This document shows positions 27,018 through 37,600 of a stretch of 55,125 bases of DNA, in pieces. Position numbers and translations under genes: made by a program. Below the pieces are notes generated by a model that saw only the letters and a list, made by a program, of their open reading frames with translations, made no database searches and was not told the origin of the DNA. Source of the stretch: an uncultured Bacteroidales bacterium. Its GTDB lineage: Bacteria > Bacteroidota > Bacteroidia > Bacteroidales > GWA2-32-17. The stretch lies in contig CALGPK010000043.1 in NCBI GenBank assembly GCA_937960415.1, forward strand, positions 1 through 55,125. Reading direction: 5' to 3'. How positions within the stretch are numbered: the stretch's first letter is position 1; each line of letters starts with the position of its first letter.

Positions 27018-29165
27018 ATGTTTAGTTTTTCGGAAATAGCAGGCAAATTTAAACTACCCCTTACCGATCCTATTTTGGTATTCTCGCTCATTTTGCTTAT
27101 CATTCTTTTTTCGCCCATTCTGCTGCGAAAACTCAACATACCTTCCATTATCGGTCTTATTATTTCGGGTATTATTATTGGTCCGCATGGTTTTAATGTT
27201 CTCGAAAAAAACGATGCTATAAATTTATTTTCTACCATTGGACTTTTATACATTATGTTTATCGCTGGTCTTGAACTCAATTTAAAAGAATTTATTGCTA
27301 ATCGGAATAAAAGTCTTGTTTTTGGATTTTTCACGTTTATTATTCCAATTGCTGCGGGTTTTCCTATTGCATATTATGTCCTTGATTATCCAGTTTTAGC
27401 GAGTTTTCTTATTGCCAGCATGTTTGCTACACAAACGTTAGTTGCTTATCCCATTGTAAGCAAATTAGGTGTTTCGAAAAACGAAGCGGTAGCCATCACG
27501 GTTGGGGGTACTATATTTACCGACACTGCGGTCTTAATTAATCTGGCTATTATCAAAAACTTAAATGTTCAGAATGTAAACAGCGAGTTTTGGATTTTTT
27601 TAGTCATTCAACTTTTTGTATTTATGTTAATTGTTTTTGGTTTAATACCACCTATTACAAGGTATTTCTTTAGTCACCTCGAAAGCGAGAAGTATTCGCA
27701 TTACATTTTTGTAATGTCGGTACTGTTTTTATCGGCATTTTTAGCACAAGTTGCTGGTTTAGAGCCAATTATTGGAGCTTTTGCTGCTGGTTTGGCTTTA
27801 AATCCACTCATACCCAAATCGGGGGCTTTGATGAACCGCATAGAATTTATCGGTAATTCGCTTTTTATTCCTTTCTTTCTAATTTCGGTTGGGATGATTA
27901 TCGACTTACGCGTTTTTTTTAAAGGTTTTCATGCTTTATGGGTTGCATTTGTGCTGATTATCCTTGCTCTATTAGGAAAATGGTTAGCTGCATTATTTAC
28001 ACAATGGATTTTTCGCTATTCTGCTACACAGCGTCAACTCATCTATGGTTTAAGCAGTGCCCATGCTGCTGCTATTTTGGCATTTATTTTAGTCGGATAC
28101 AACGAACAAATTATCGACGAGAAAGTCTTTAACTCTACTATTATTCTTATTCTAGTTTCGTGTGTTGTTTCGTCGTTTGTAACTGAAAAAAATGCAAAAA
28201 AATTATTGCTCGAATTGGACAGTAATCCTTCAATAACCGAAAACGTTTTCATTCAAGGCGACAATATTTTAATGCCTATCGTTAATTGGGAAAAATTACC
28301 GAATGTGCTTCGTTTTGCCATTTTGTTTAGAAACAAAAATTCGTTTTTTCCCATATCGTTATTAACCATTGTACCTAACGACACCGAAGCAGAAGCCAAC
28401 ATATTAAAATCGCGAGAAAAAGTTGAAGCATTCATGGACACTGCATCTGCAACCGAAACCCCCATCAATACCATCGTTACGATTGACCAAAACGTAGCAG
28501 GTGGGATTATAAGAACAGCACGCGAAATTATGGCTAACACTATTATTATGGGATGGTCTCAAAGTAGCAGTTTTTTTGACAAAATACTCGGAAAAACGTC
28601 AGACACTATACTAGATGCACTCGACAAGACCATCATCATTGCAGACATCAAAAAGCCTATCAATATTGCCAAACGAATCATTTTATATGCACCACGATAT
28701 GCCGAACACGAATTTGGATTTGCCTATTGGTGCAAAAAAATCTTAAAACTATCGGAAGAAACAATGACCAGCATTGTATTTTATGGGTGTCATCAAACAA
28801 AAAATGCTATGGAAAACATACATAAACAATATAGCCATAATACAACTTTGCAGTTTATCGAAACTCCATCATTTTTTAATTTTCTGACGCATATCACCCT
28901 ATTTAAAGAAACCGATTTAATTGTAGTAGTTGCTTCGCGTAAAGGGTCTATTTCGTACGAAAGTGTTTTTGACGAGCTGCCTACATTTATGAACAAATAT
29001 CTCGAATTGCATACACGAATCATTATTTATCCTCAGCAAGAAGGAAAACACTACAAAGATATGAATATTATTTATGAAGAAGCCAAAAATCCCTTACTAC
29101 CCGGTATTAAAGCCATCAAATACGTTGGAAAAGGCTTAAACTATATTTTTAAGAAAAAAAAGTAG
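27018..29165 (+). CDS. CPA2-type cation:proton antiporter with C-terminal USP-like region
   Basis: A 715-aa membrane protein. Residues ~15-395 contain about a dozen hydrophobic segments with CPA2 marks: IPSIIGLIISGIIIGPHGFN (~40-60), LLYIMFIAGLELN, GTIFTDTAVLI (the family Asp in helix 5) and LEPIIGAFAAGLALNP. The C-terminal ~300 residues are soluble and look like one or two universal-stress-like domains. It should exchange Na+ or K+ for H+. TAATTTTG at 26999-27006 is a -7-like site 11 bp before the ATG. Confidence 0.85.
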   Translation: MFSFSEIAGKFKLPLTDPILVFSLILLIILFSPILLRKLNIPSIIGLIISGIIIGPHGFNVLEKNDAINLFSTIGLLYIMFIAGLELNLKEFIANRNKSLVFGFFTFIIPIAAGFPIAYYVLDYPVLASFLIASMFATQTLVAYPIVSKLGVSKNEAVAITVGGTIFTDTAVLINLAIIKNLNVQNVNSEFWIFLVIQLFVFMLIVFGLIPPITRYFFSHLESEKYSHYIFVMSVLFLSAFLAQVAGLEPIIGAFAAGLALNPLIPKSGALMNRIEFIGNSLFIPFFLISVGMIIDLRVFFKGFHALWVAFVLIILALLGKWLAALFTQWIFRYSATQRQLIYGLSSAHAAAILAFILVGYNEQIIDEKVFNSTIILILVSCVVSSFVTEKNAKKLLLELDSNPSITENVFIQGDNILMPIVNWEKLPNVLRFAILFRNKNSFFPISLLTIVPNDTEAEANILKSREKVEAFMDTASATETPINTIVTIDQNVAGGIIRTAREIMANTIIMGWSQSSSFFDKILGKTSDTILDALDKTIIIADIKKPINIAKRIILYAPRYAEHEFGFAYWCKKILKLSEETMTSIVFYGCHQTKNAMENIHKQYSHNTTLQFIETPSFFNFLTHITLFKETDLIVVVASRKGSISYESVFDELPTFMNKYLELHTRIIIYPQQEGKHYKDMNIIYEEAKNPLLPGIKAIKYVGKGLNYIFKKKK

Positions 29166-29176
29166 TATATTACGTA

Positions 29177-29223
29177 CCTCCCAACCTCGTCAATTTTATA
29201 CTTAATTTATTGATATACAAACA
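29177..29223 (-). repeat. Degenerate end of the MITE-like element
   Basis: About 47 bp that match the right end of MITE copy 1 read in reverse: CCCAAC-TCGTCA, then TTTTATACTTAATTT and TGATAT-CAAA. The order and spacing are as in 725-770, with several substitutions. The rest of the element cannot be traced through 29224-29422, which is otherwise AT-rich, with no gene or RNA that I recognise. As with copy 1, the right end of the element faces the stop codon of the neighbouring gene (12 bp away). Confidence 0.5.
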
Positions 29224-29422
29224 GATATTTTGATTTAAAAAAATTTTCTTTACAACGAACTCAAAACATGTTCTATAGCATAAGTTTGTATCAATTTTGT
29301 GCTAAAAATTGGGCTCACTTTAAGAAATAACAACTACTTATTTGTTAATAAATTCAAAACTTTAATGACTTTATTGATTTTTTTCCGATTGATTACTATA
29401 TTAGCAAGTTTTATTTTAAAAT

Positions 29423-32400
29423 ATGCCAACCTCCGAATATCAACATATCATCCGAAAACTAGACTATTTCATACGTCGCTTTTATTTGAACGAAATTTAC
29501 AAAGGCTTGTTTTTGTTGCTCTTTGTTTTTGCCATTTCTACACTCACCATTTTCCTTATCGAATATTATTCGAATATGACCATTACTGCACGCACGGTTG
29601 TTTTTTATACTTTACTCACTACTTATAGTGCCATCGTATTAAAATATATTATTTTACCTGCATTGTCGCTTTTTCGTATACGCAAAGGTATTGGATATAT
29701 TCAAGCAGCAGAAATTATTAGTTGCCATTTCAAACATTTAAAAGATTCGTTTGTTAACACTATAGAATTGGCAAATATATCGGCTAGTCGCTATTCAAGC
29801 CAATTACTTCTGGCAAGCATCGATCAACGTATCTCGCAAATAAAGCCCTTGCCCTTTCAATCGGCTATTAACATACAATCAACACTTCGCTTTCTAAAAT
29901 ATTTTGGTCTTTCGGCAGCTATATACGCCATGGTATGGGTTTATCGGCCAGCTATTATCGAAGAAAGCTCCAAACGAATTATTCATCATCGCACCGAATT
30001 TTTAAATCCTGCACCCTTCCATTTTATACTACTAAACAAAGAACTGTCGGCCATTCAAGGAAGCGATGTAGAAATACAGGTAAAATTACAGGGGCAGTAT
30101 ATCCCTCAAAGAGTTTACATTCACATTGGTTCGGCAAAATTGTTGCTTCAACAAAACGATAAAAACCTTTTTAGCTATACCTTAAAAGGCATTAATCGTT
30201 CAACTGACTTTTATTTTGAAGCCGATGGTTTTTATTCCTCTACATTTAGGCTCAATATGATCTTGCCTCCGTCTATTATTGGATTTAAAACCGAAATAAC
30301 CCCTCCTCCGTACACTGGTGTTAAACCCTTTATACTCGAAAACACAGGCGACATTACTGCACCGGCAGGTAGTGTCATACAATGGACCTTTTACACCATA
30401 CATACCGATTCGCTTACTGTATTGTTGAACGACAGCTTGCAAATACCTGTAAATAAGAAAGATAAAGAATTTAGCTTACGTAAAACTTTTTTTAAATCGG
30501 CATCGTATTCAATAATACCGACCAATAACCAGCTAAAAAATACCAAACCTATGGTTTACTCGTTACAAATTGTTCCCGACGCATTTCCTACCATTCAAGC
30601 CGACTTTATCACCGATTCAGCCATGTGGGGTACTTATTATTTCAAAGGTGCTATTTCGGACGATTACGGATTCAAACGATTGAATTTTGTTCTTCGATTT
30701 GCCAGCGACTCAGTCAAAGAAATCAGCATACCCATTCAACCAAACATTTTAAATCAGGATTTTTATTTTACCTACGACTTTTCTACACTGAAAAATTACT
30801 CTGGCCTTGTTGAATATTATTTCGAAGTGTGGGACAACGATGCCATTCATGGCAATAAATCGACAAAATCAAACATTAAAACGTTCAAAATTCCCGACAA
30901 ACAAGAACTCGAAAAGATACGCAACGAAACTACTCAATCACTTATCAAACAACTCGAACAATCAGAAAAAGTAGCCTCATCGCTCGAAAAAGAACTAAAA
31001 AAACTTCAGCAAAACCTTGCTAATACTTCATCGGTTTCGTGGGAACATACGCAAAAGTTTCAACAATTATTACAACAACATCTTCAGCTCGAAAAAACAT
31101 TGAAACAGCTTTCGGAACAAAACAAACAAAAAAACAACATGCTCCGAACTTTTAGCGAACAAGACTTACAACTACTAGAAAAACAGCAACAAATACAAGA
31201 ATTGCTCGAAAATATTATGGACGAAGAGTTAAAAAAACTCATCGAACAGATTCAGGAAATGATAAAAAACATAGACAAAAGCAAGCTTAACCAACTTACA
31301 CAAGAAATTAAAATGCAAACAGAAGAAATAAAAAAAGAACTAGATAGGACACTCGAGCTTCTAAAAAAATATGATATAGAAGAAAAAGTAAATCGTCTTT
31401 CTGACCAATTAAAAGACTTAGCTAAAGAACAAGAACAATTATCGGAACAAAGCCTCGACAAGAGAACCCCACTTGATAGCCTTAAAGCCCGACAACAAGA
31501 GCATCAACAAAAATTCGACGAACTCCGTCAGCAGTATCAGGATATTATGAAGCAAAACAATCAGCTAAGCGATCCCTTTTCGATGCAGTCGTTTCAGGAA
31601 GAACAGCAGTCGATAGACAAAGAAATGCAACAAGGACAAAACGAACTTCAGGAAAACAACCGCCGTGGTGCAAGCAAAAACCAGAAAAATGCAGCCAACC
31701 AGCTCAAAGAATTGAGCCAGAAAATGCAGCAGATGATGCAACAAAATGCCGCCGAACAGCAAGCCGAAGACGAAGAGTCACTAAAACACCTACTTGAAAA
31801 CATTAAATCGTTTTCGTTTACACAGGAAGACATTATGCTTCGCACCAAACAGGTAAAGCCTCACGAACCCCAATATCAGCGAATTATTCAACAACAAAAC
31901 AATCTGCGTGCAAACCTGAAAGTAATAGAAGACTCACTCAATGCCCTCGCTAAACGCAACCCTATGATTAGTCCACCTGTAAAAAAACACCTGAAAAATC
32001 TTAAAACATACACCAACCAAACTATCAAACATTTTGACGAACGAAATCCCGGGCAAGCTTCTATTAAACAACAACTTGCCATGACCGAAAGCAACGAACT
32101 AGCACTTATTCTTGGACAAATTTTGAAACAAATGCAGGAATCCAATTCCGAACAACTATGTTCGGGCGGACAATGCAAGAAAAAAAGCAAAGGCAAGCCA
32201 AAGCCCGGATATCAACAGCTAAAAAACATGCAACAACAATTGAAACAACAACTACAATCGGTATTGCAAGAAATGAAAAGCCAGCAAAACCAAAAAGATG
32301 GACAAAAAATATCGGAACAATTGGGCAAAATGATTTCCATGCAAGACAAAATGCAACAGATGCTTAACGAAATGATGGAACAACCCGGCATTAGCCCCGA

Positions 32401-32731
32401 ATCGATGAAAAAACTGCAGGAAATAAAAAACTTAATGAACGATGTTCAAAAAGATATAGCAAATAAAAATATTACTCCTCAAACATTGCAACGTCAAGAA
32501 CAAATTTTAACCCGATTATTAGAAGCCGAAAAATCTGATAATGAGCGAGAAACAGAAAATAAACGAGAATCAGAAAGTGGAAAAAATGACAAAATAAGTA
32601 ACCCTAAAGAAATTTTTCAGTATAAAGGAAAAAAAAGCATCTATGACGAAATTTTACAACAAAGTAATCTACCCTTACAAAAATATTATCAAGAACTATA
32701 CCGTAAATATATGATTAACCTTAATCAGTAA
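29423..32731 (+). CDS. DUF4175-type coiled-coil membrane protein
   Basis: An 1102-aa protein. Two hydrophobic segments at ~25-50 and ~60-80 and a third near 165-180 anchor it. Residues ~190-480 are a beta-rich extracytoplasmic region (FILLNKELSAIQGSDVEI, ITPPPYTGV). From ~490 to ~1050 it is a long, very Gln/Glu/Lys-rich coiled coil (many QQLKQQLQ- and MQQMMQQN-type runs) broken by a Cys-bearing patch, EQLCSGGQCKKK. The layout fits the DUF4175 family of Bacteroidota and Alphaproteobacteria. Function unknown; an envelope tether or scaffold is likely. It is followed after 4 bp by an RsbW-like ATPase gene. Confidence 0.75.
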   Translation: MPTSEYQHIIRKLDYFIRRFYLNEIYKGLFLLLFVFAISTLTIFLIEYYSNMTITARTVVFYTLLTTYSAIVLKYIILPALSLFRIRKGIGYIQAAEIISCHFKHLKDSFVNTIELANISASRYSSQLLLASIDQRISQIKPLPFQSAINIQSTLRFLKYFGLSAAIYAMVWVYRPAIIEESSKRIIHHRTEFLNPAPFHFILLNKELSAIQGSDVEIQVKLQGQYIPQRVYIHIGSAKLLLQQNDKNLFSYTLKGINRSTDFYFEADGFYSSTFRLNMILPPSIIGFKTEITPPPYTGVKPFILENTGDITAPAGSVIQWTFYTIHTDSLTVLLNDSLQIPVNKKDKEFSLRKTFFKSASYSIIPTNNQLKNTKPMVYSLQIVPDAFPTIQADFITDSAMWGTYYFKGAISDDYGFKRLNFVLRFASDSVKEISIPIQPNILNQDFYFTYDFSTLKNYSGLVEYYFEVWDNDAIHGNKSTKSNIKTFKIPDKQELEKIRNETTQSLIKQLEQSEKVASSLEKELKKLQQNLANTSSVSWEHTQKFQQLLQQHLQLEKTLKQLSEQNKQKNNMLRTFSEQDLQLLEKQQQIQELLENIMDEELKKLIEQIQEMIKNIDKSKLNQLTQEIKMQTEEIKKELDRTLELLKKYDIEEKVNRLSDQLKDLAKEQEQLSEQSLDKRTPLDSLKARQQEHQQKFDELRQQYQDIMKQNNQLSDPFSMQSFQEEQQSIDKEMQQGQNELQENNRRGASKNQKNAANQLKELSQKMQQMMQQNAAEQQAEDEESLKHLLENIKSFSFTQEDIMLRTKQVKPHEPQYQRIIQQQNNLRANLKVIEDSLNALAKRNPMISPPVKKHLKNLKTYTNQTIKHFDERNPGQASIKQQLAMTESNELALILGQILKQMQESNSEQLCSGGQCKKKSKGKPKPGYQQLKNMQQQLKQQLQSVLQEMKSQQNQKDGQKISEQLGKMISMQDKMQQMLNEMMEQPGISPESMKKLQEIKNLMNDVQKDIANKNITPQTLQRQEQILTRLLEAEKSDNERETENKRESESGKNDKISNPKEIFQYKGKKSIYDEILQQSNLPLQKYYQELYRKYMINLNQ

Positions 32732-32735
32732 AATT

Positions 32736-33137
32736 ATGAAAAACCAAATTCAATTTGCTTCTAAAATCGAAAACATCAACATCATCGAGCGATTAGTCGA
32801 TGAATTAACCCAACAATTCAACATCAATAGCGAAATTTACGGTAATATGCTTGTTTCGATGGTCGAAGCGGTGAACAACGCTATCATACACGGCAACAAA
32901 CTCGACGAATCGAAAAAAGTGTTAGTTGAATACGAAATAAACAACGGCGAACTTTCATTTTCGGTTAAAGACGAAGGTAATGGCTTTAACTATCATAACA
33001 TTCCCGATCCTACCTTGCCCGAAAACTTAGAAAAACCGCATGGTAGAGGTATTTTCCTTATTTCTCATCTGGTCGATGAATTACGTTTCGAAGACAATGG
33101 AAGTAAAATTTGTGTTAAAATAAAAATACATCCTTAA
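32736..33137 (+). CDS. RsbW/SpoIIAB-like anti-sigma-type ATPase
   Basis: A 133-aa stand-alone GHKL ATPase: N-box MVEAVNNAIIHGNKLD (~46-61), G1 box VKDEGNGFNY and G2 box PHGRGIFLISHLVDEL. This is the HATPase_c_2 type found in serine kinases that hold sigma factors or anti-anti-sigma proteins. No anti-anti-sigma (STAS) gene is adjacent. A SpoIIE-type phosphatase is encoded at 46446-48686, so a partner-switch circuit is possible but not shown. It lies 4 bp after the DUF4175 gene and 5 bp before ybeY. Confidence 0.85.
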   Translation: MKNQIQFASKIENINIIERLVDELTQQFNINSEIYGNMLVSMVEAVNNAIIHGNKLDESKKVLVEYEINNGELSFSVKDEGNGFNYHNIPDPTLPENLEKPHGRGIFLISHLVDELRFEDNGSKICVKIKIHP

Positions 33138-33142
33138 TCAAT

Positions 33143-33595
33143 ATGTCTATCTTTTTTCAAACGCTCGATGTTAAAGACCCTCTATCAGGAAAAAAAAAGG
33201 TAATAAAAATCTGGATTCAACATATTATTAACGAACATCGTAAAAAAACAGGCAATCTGTCATATATTTTTTGTAATAATGAAAAACTTCGCGCTATCAA
33301 CAATCAGTATTTAAACCACGACTACGATACCGACATTATCACATTCCCGTACAACGAAAAAGATACTATCAACGGCGATATGATGATAAGTATAGAACAG
33401 GTAAAACTGAATGCTAAAACCTATAAGGTTTGTTTTTTTGACGAACTACTTCGGGTAATGGCTCACGGGGTCTTGCATTTGTTGGGTTACAACGACTATA
33501 CCAAGCAAGAAATTGCTCAAATGCGGCAAGCCGAAGACAAAGCTATTGAACAGTTTTACAAACTTACTGACCCTGATAATATTTTAACGCCGTAG
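33143..33595 (+). CDS. ybeY: Endoribonuclease YbeY
   Basis: A 150-aa single-strand RNase for 16S rRNA maturation and ribosome quality control. DYDTDIITFPYN (~57-68) and MAHGVLHLLGYNDYT (~108-122) are the family motifs. Two zinc His are in HGVLH; the third, usually His in GYDH, is replaced in GYND, a change I have seen in Bacteroidota members (GY-x-D-K-T type), so it is not damage. The last 32 bp overlap the convergent M48 gene. Confidence 0.92.
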   Translation: MSIFFQTLDVKDPLSGKKKVIKIWIQHIINEHRKKTGNLSYIFCNNEKLRAINNQYLNHDYDTDIITFPYNEKDTINGDMMISIEQVKLNAKTYKVCFFDELLRVMAHGVLHLLGYNDYTKQEIAQMRQAEDKAIEQFYKLTDPDNILTP

Positions 33596-34358
33596 GCATA
33601 AACTTTTTCATTTCGCGTATTCGATTTTCATCCGATGGATGTGTGCTTAAAAATTGCGGAATAGAGCCTCCGCCTTTTTGACTCATTCGTTCCCAAAACT
33701 CAACAGCTTTTCGGGGGTCATAGCCGGCTTTTGCCATAATCACCAGTCCTATTTTGTCGGCTTCGTATTCGTGTTGACGCGAATAAGCTAATGCTCCTAA
33801 TGTGGTGCTAATACCATAGAGCGATTTAAATATTTCACGCGTTTGTTCTGGGTTCTTTTGCATTGCTACATCGAGGGTAACACCACCCATAAATATAGCC
33901 AGTTGCTGACTTAAACGCTCATTGCCATGCTTGGCAATTGCATGAGCCATTTCGTGTCCCATAACAACTGCCATGCCTGTTTCGTCAACTGTGTACGGCA
34001 AAATGCCCGTATAAAAAACAATTTTACCACCGGGCATACACCATGCATTAACCTCCGACTTTTCGACCAGCTTATATTCCCACTTCTGATTTTTGATGCG
34101 ATCTTTATACTTTACACCAAACAATTCGTTGGCCGCCTTTGCCATCCGATTGCCCACCAACTCCAGCTGCTGCGATCGATTATCGTTAACAGGCACAACA
34201 TTATGCTTTGATATAAACTCTTGGTAACTAGTTAAGGCTAAATTTGTAATCATAACATCGGGCAAAAGACGTATCTGATGACGATTAGTGATAGGAACCC
34301 GATAACAAGCAAATACACAAAACAGCAAAATAAAAGCACCGATATGCTTTGTTTTCAT
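33564..34358 (-). CDS. M48-family metallopeptidase lipoprotein
   Basis: A 264-aa zinc peptidase. The signal peptide has a lipobox (LLFCVFAC). HEMAHAIAKHG (~134-144) is the HExxH zinc and catalytic motif, and SRQHEYEADKIGL (~193-205) supplies the third ligand Glu. YTGILPYT and the C-terminal STHPSDENRI are also as in periplasmic Oma1/BepA-type members. It probably acts on misfolded outer-membrane proteins in the periplasm. TATATTTG at 34380-34373 is a -7-like site 15 bp before the ATG. Confidence 0.88.
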   Translation of the reverse strand: MKTKHIGAFILLFCVFACYRVPITNRHQIRLLPDVMITNLALTSYQEFISKHNVVPVNDNRSQQLELVGNRMAKAANELFGVKYKDRIKNQKWEYKLVEKSEVNAWCMPGGKIVFYTGILPYTVDETGMAVVMGHEMAHAIAKHGNERLSQQLAIFMGGVTLDVAMQKNPEQTREIFKSLYGISTTLGALAYSRQHEYEADKIGLVIMAKAGYDPRKAVEFWERMSQKGGGSIPQFLSTHPSDENRIREMKKFMPTALKYYQGQ

Positions 34359-34565
34359 TATATTTTTTCTTACAAATATAATGACTTTAGTCGAAATAAA
34401 AATAATTTCATTTAAAAAAATTTTTAACCCAAATTATTCGTTGAGAGATTTCATAAAATGAATCAATGGTGTAGCAAGGATAATTATTTTTCAAACATCT
34501 TGTTCTATTGTACAAAATTCGATTTATTGTCGTAAAACATAAGAAACAATGTGTATTATTTAAAG

Positions 34566-34604
34566 ATAAAAACTTAATAGGGTGCATGCACCCTTGGTTT
34601 TTAT
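34566..34604. promoter_or_regulatory. Large palindrome in the divergent gap
   Basis: Inner palindrome AGGGTGCATGCACCCT (34579-34594) is perfect over 16 bp. It is flanked by inverted arms ATAAAAAC (34566-34573) and GTTTTTAT (34597-34604). The gap 34359-34680 lies between divergent genes, so a terminator role is unlikely; an operator or a structured 5' leader of the gene at 34681 fits better. No other feature was found in this 322 bp gap. Confidence 0.5.
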
Positions 34605-34680
34605 GAATAATTTTAATTTTTTTGCAGCAAATAAAGCAACTTAAACAATCATATTTCGTCTTTGCATAAAAGGATAAGTT

Positions 34681-37600
34681 ATGAAAACAAAAATAATAGT
34701 AATTCTGTGGGCTATTTTTATTTCTAAATTGATTTTTTCGCAACCACGCGAAAATGCAAGCTATACAGTATGGTCCTCTCACTTAAAATCACTAAACTAT
34801 TTTATAGAAAACAAGGGCCAATTCCCCGATATTGAAGGAGAAAAAGTTTTATTTGCTTACTTAGGCAATCGCGAAAAGTATTATCTAACACCAGATGGAT
34901 TTATCATTCAACTGGATACAATAGAAATCAGAAAAAGCCCACTCAGAGTTTTTTTCGATAAGATTTTAAAAAACGAAAATGAAGAAAAAGAACGCGAAAA
35001 TGTTAAATACATCAACAAGTTTATACATGTTAAATGGAAAAATGCAAATGCTGCTAATATTAATATCGAAACAGATAACAAGTCCGACTATTATTTTACC
35101 TTTACAAATTTTTACCAGGAATGTTATGGCTTTAAAAAAATTACTTATCGAAATATTTATCCGAATATAGATGTAGAATATATAATTCCCGATAATTTTT
35201 CCGTAGGTATAAAATATAATATCATATTACACCCTTATTCAAATCCAGATAACATATCTTTGATTTATAGCGGCGATGTTAAATCGTTATCGATAAATCA
35301 TTACGGGGAGTTAGTCATTGAAAATAGTATTCATTCATTAAAAGATAAACTAATCAAATCGTATTATCTTCAAAATCCAGATAGCCTGATTAACAGTAGT
35401 TTTATTGTTAACGGGAATGAAGTAAAATTTTTTGTTGATCGAAAAGATGAAAATCAATCTATAATTATTGATCCCTGGTTATCGGGTATAAATCTTTCTG
35501 GCGATGATTACGGATACGATGTTGAATATGACTTTGATGGTAATTTATATGTATATATGCGCGAAACAGCATCTTATAGAATTGTTATACTAAAATTTTC
35601 CCCTGCAGGAAATCTTATATGGTCGCATATTGTTATTTCTAATTATACGTATGACGGCAATTTTCTATTAGATAAATTAGCCAATAAAATGTATGTAAGT
35701 GAAGGATTTAATGGTGGTGGAGCTCGAGCATATCGATTAAATTTAAATGGTGTTGCGGATGGCTTTTGGTCGCAACAAAATGGTAGTTTTCGTGAAATGT
35801 GGGATATGATTTTCGACTGTAAAATGAATAGAATCATAGGCGTTGGGGGAGGAACTAATTCTAACCTTAATGGAGGCTTAATTAATCCATCTAATGGTGC
35901 TGTTTCTACAGCCAATTTTACAGGTGTAGGCGGAACCTGTCAGGATGTGGTTAATGGAACTGTGGATAACTATGGTAATGTTTATGTTTTCTTTGCTGTA
36001 CCAACTGATGGTGCAAGCATGCCTGTTGCCAATAAATTGATGTTATTAAACCCAACCCTCAATGGATATATTTGGAGTGTAAATCATGGAATGTATAGTT
36101 TCCAGGAGTGTAGTAACCATCATTTTATATCTTCACCATGTGACGCATATAATTCTAATGCTTACAATGCTCTTGATGTAAACGATTCGTATTTGTATAT
36201 GTATGACGGACGATCGTTAAAAGCCTTTGATCCGCAAACAGGCAATGCAATTGCTGCAACATCTGTTGGTTTTTCCGGTCAATGGTATGCTCCTTTGTCT
36301 TGCGGAGGCATTGCTGTTGATGATTGTAATAATATTTATGTAGGCGGTCCTAATGGAAATCTTTTGCATTATACTTTTAATGGAACTTCGTTTTCTGCAC
36401 CACAAAATATTCCTATCGGTTGGCCACTCAATTTTGTATTGGATGTAAAATTGGATAAAAATTTAAATTTATTGTATGTTTCGGGTAATAATGGAGTAGC
36501 AGTTATACATGCTGCTCCCAGTTCAACCTGTTATGTCAATTTTGTTGATATTCAATATTCCTGTACAGGAGGTGGAATGGCTAATCTCACAGCCAATGTG
36601 TCAACCAATTTAAGTAATCCTGTTTTTAATTATACGTGGTACGATATAAACAATAATATTATAGCTCAAACCAATAACTCTTCCAGTCCTACCAATTCAT
36701 TAAACAATGTGCCCAATGGTACGTATATTGTCAAAGTTCATGTAAATCCTTTTTGCGGACCAATTTTATACGATACATTAACCTTTAACTGTCCTATTTG
36801 CAGTGGAACTACTAGTAGTATCGACGTTTCCTGTTATGGTGGTAATGACGGACAGGCTTCTATTACACCAAACGGAGGACAACCTCCTTATACTTACCTG
36901 TGGAGTAATAATGATAATCATCAAACCATAACAGGATTATCAGCCGGCAACTATACCGTTACTTTGACAGATGCGAATAACTGTACTGTTTCATATACTG
37001 TAACTATTACTCAACCCAATCCTTTACAGTTAAATATTATTCCATTCTCTGTAATATGTAATGGAGGTAACGACGGGCAGGCAACCGTTTATCCAACAGG
37101 CGGTACACCTCCTTATTCCTATTCATGGAGCAATGGTCAAAATTTTCCTACGGCTAATAATCTTCAGTCGGGGACTTATTCGGTTACAGTAACCGACAAC
37201 AACAACTGTACTATTTCAGGCAGCGTAAATATTACGGAACCTGCACCCCTTGTCGTATCATTGAATGCTTCGCCTCTGGCAGTATGTCCGGGCGATTCTA
37301 TAACTCTAACAGCCCAAGGTGCCGTGTTGTATCAATGGCAACCTTCTACTTATCTCTCTTCCGATACCGGTTCTATTGTAACTTTTAGTAGCCTTCAGCC
37401 CGGAACATACAACATTACTGCAACAGGTTATGTTCCGCATATAGGTAATAATCTAATACAAAATGGAGATTTTGAATTAGGTAATGCTTATTTTAATAGC
37501 AGCTACGTATATAATAATACAATCATTGGCGAAGGAATGTATTCCATTACCGATAATCCAAATAATGTACATCCACAATTTTCTCTATGTTCCGATCATA

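Noticed and set aside
31252-32196. Several antisense frames in the DUF4175 gene
   Set aside because: The Gln/Glu/Lys-rich coiled coil avoids stops on the other strand; the Ser/Phe/Leu-rich products are the expected shadows.
34408-34782. 124-aa minus-strand frame across the divergent gap
   Set aside because: It overlaps the signal peptide of the giant T9SS protein and the palindrome, is Cys/Tyr/Asn-rich without a pattern, and has no family features.
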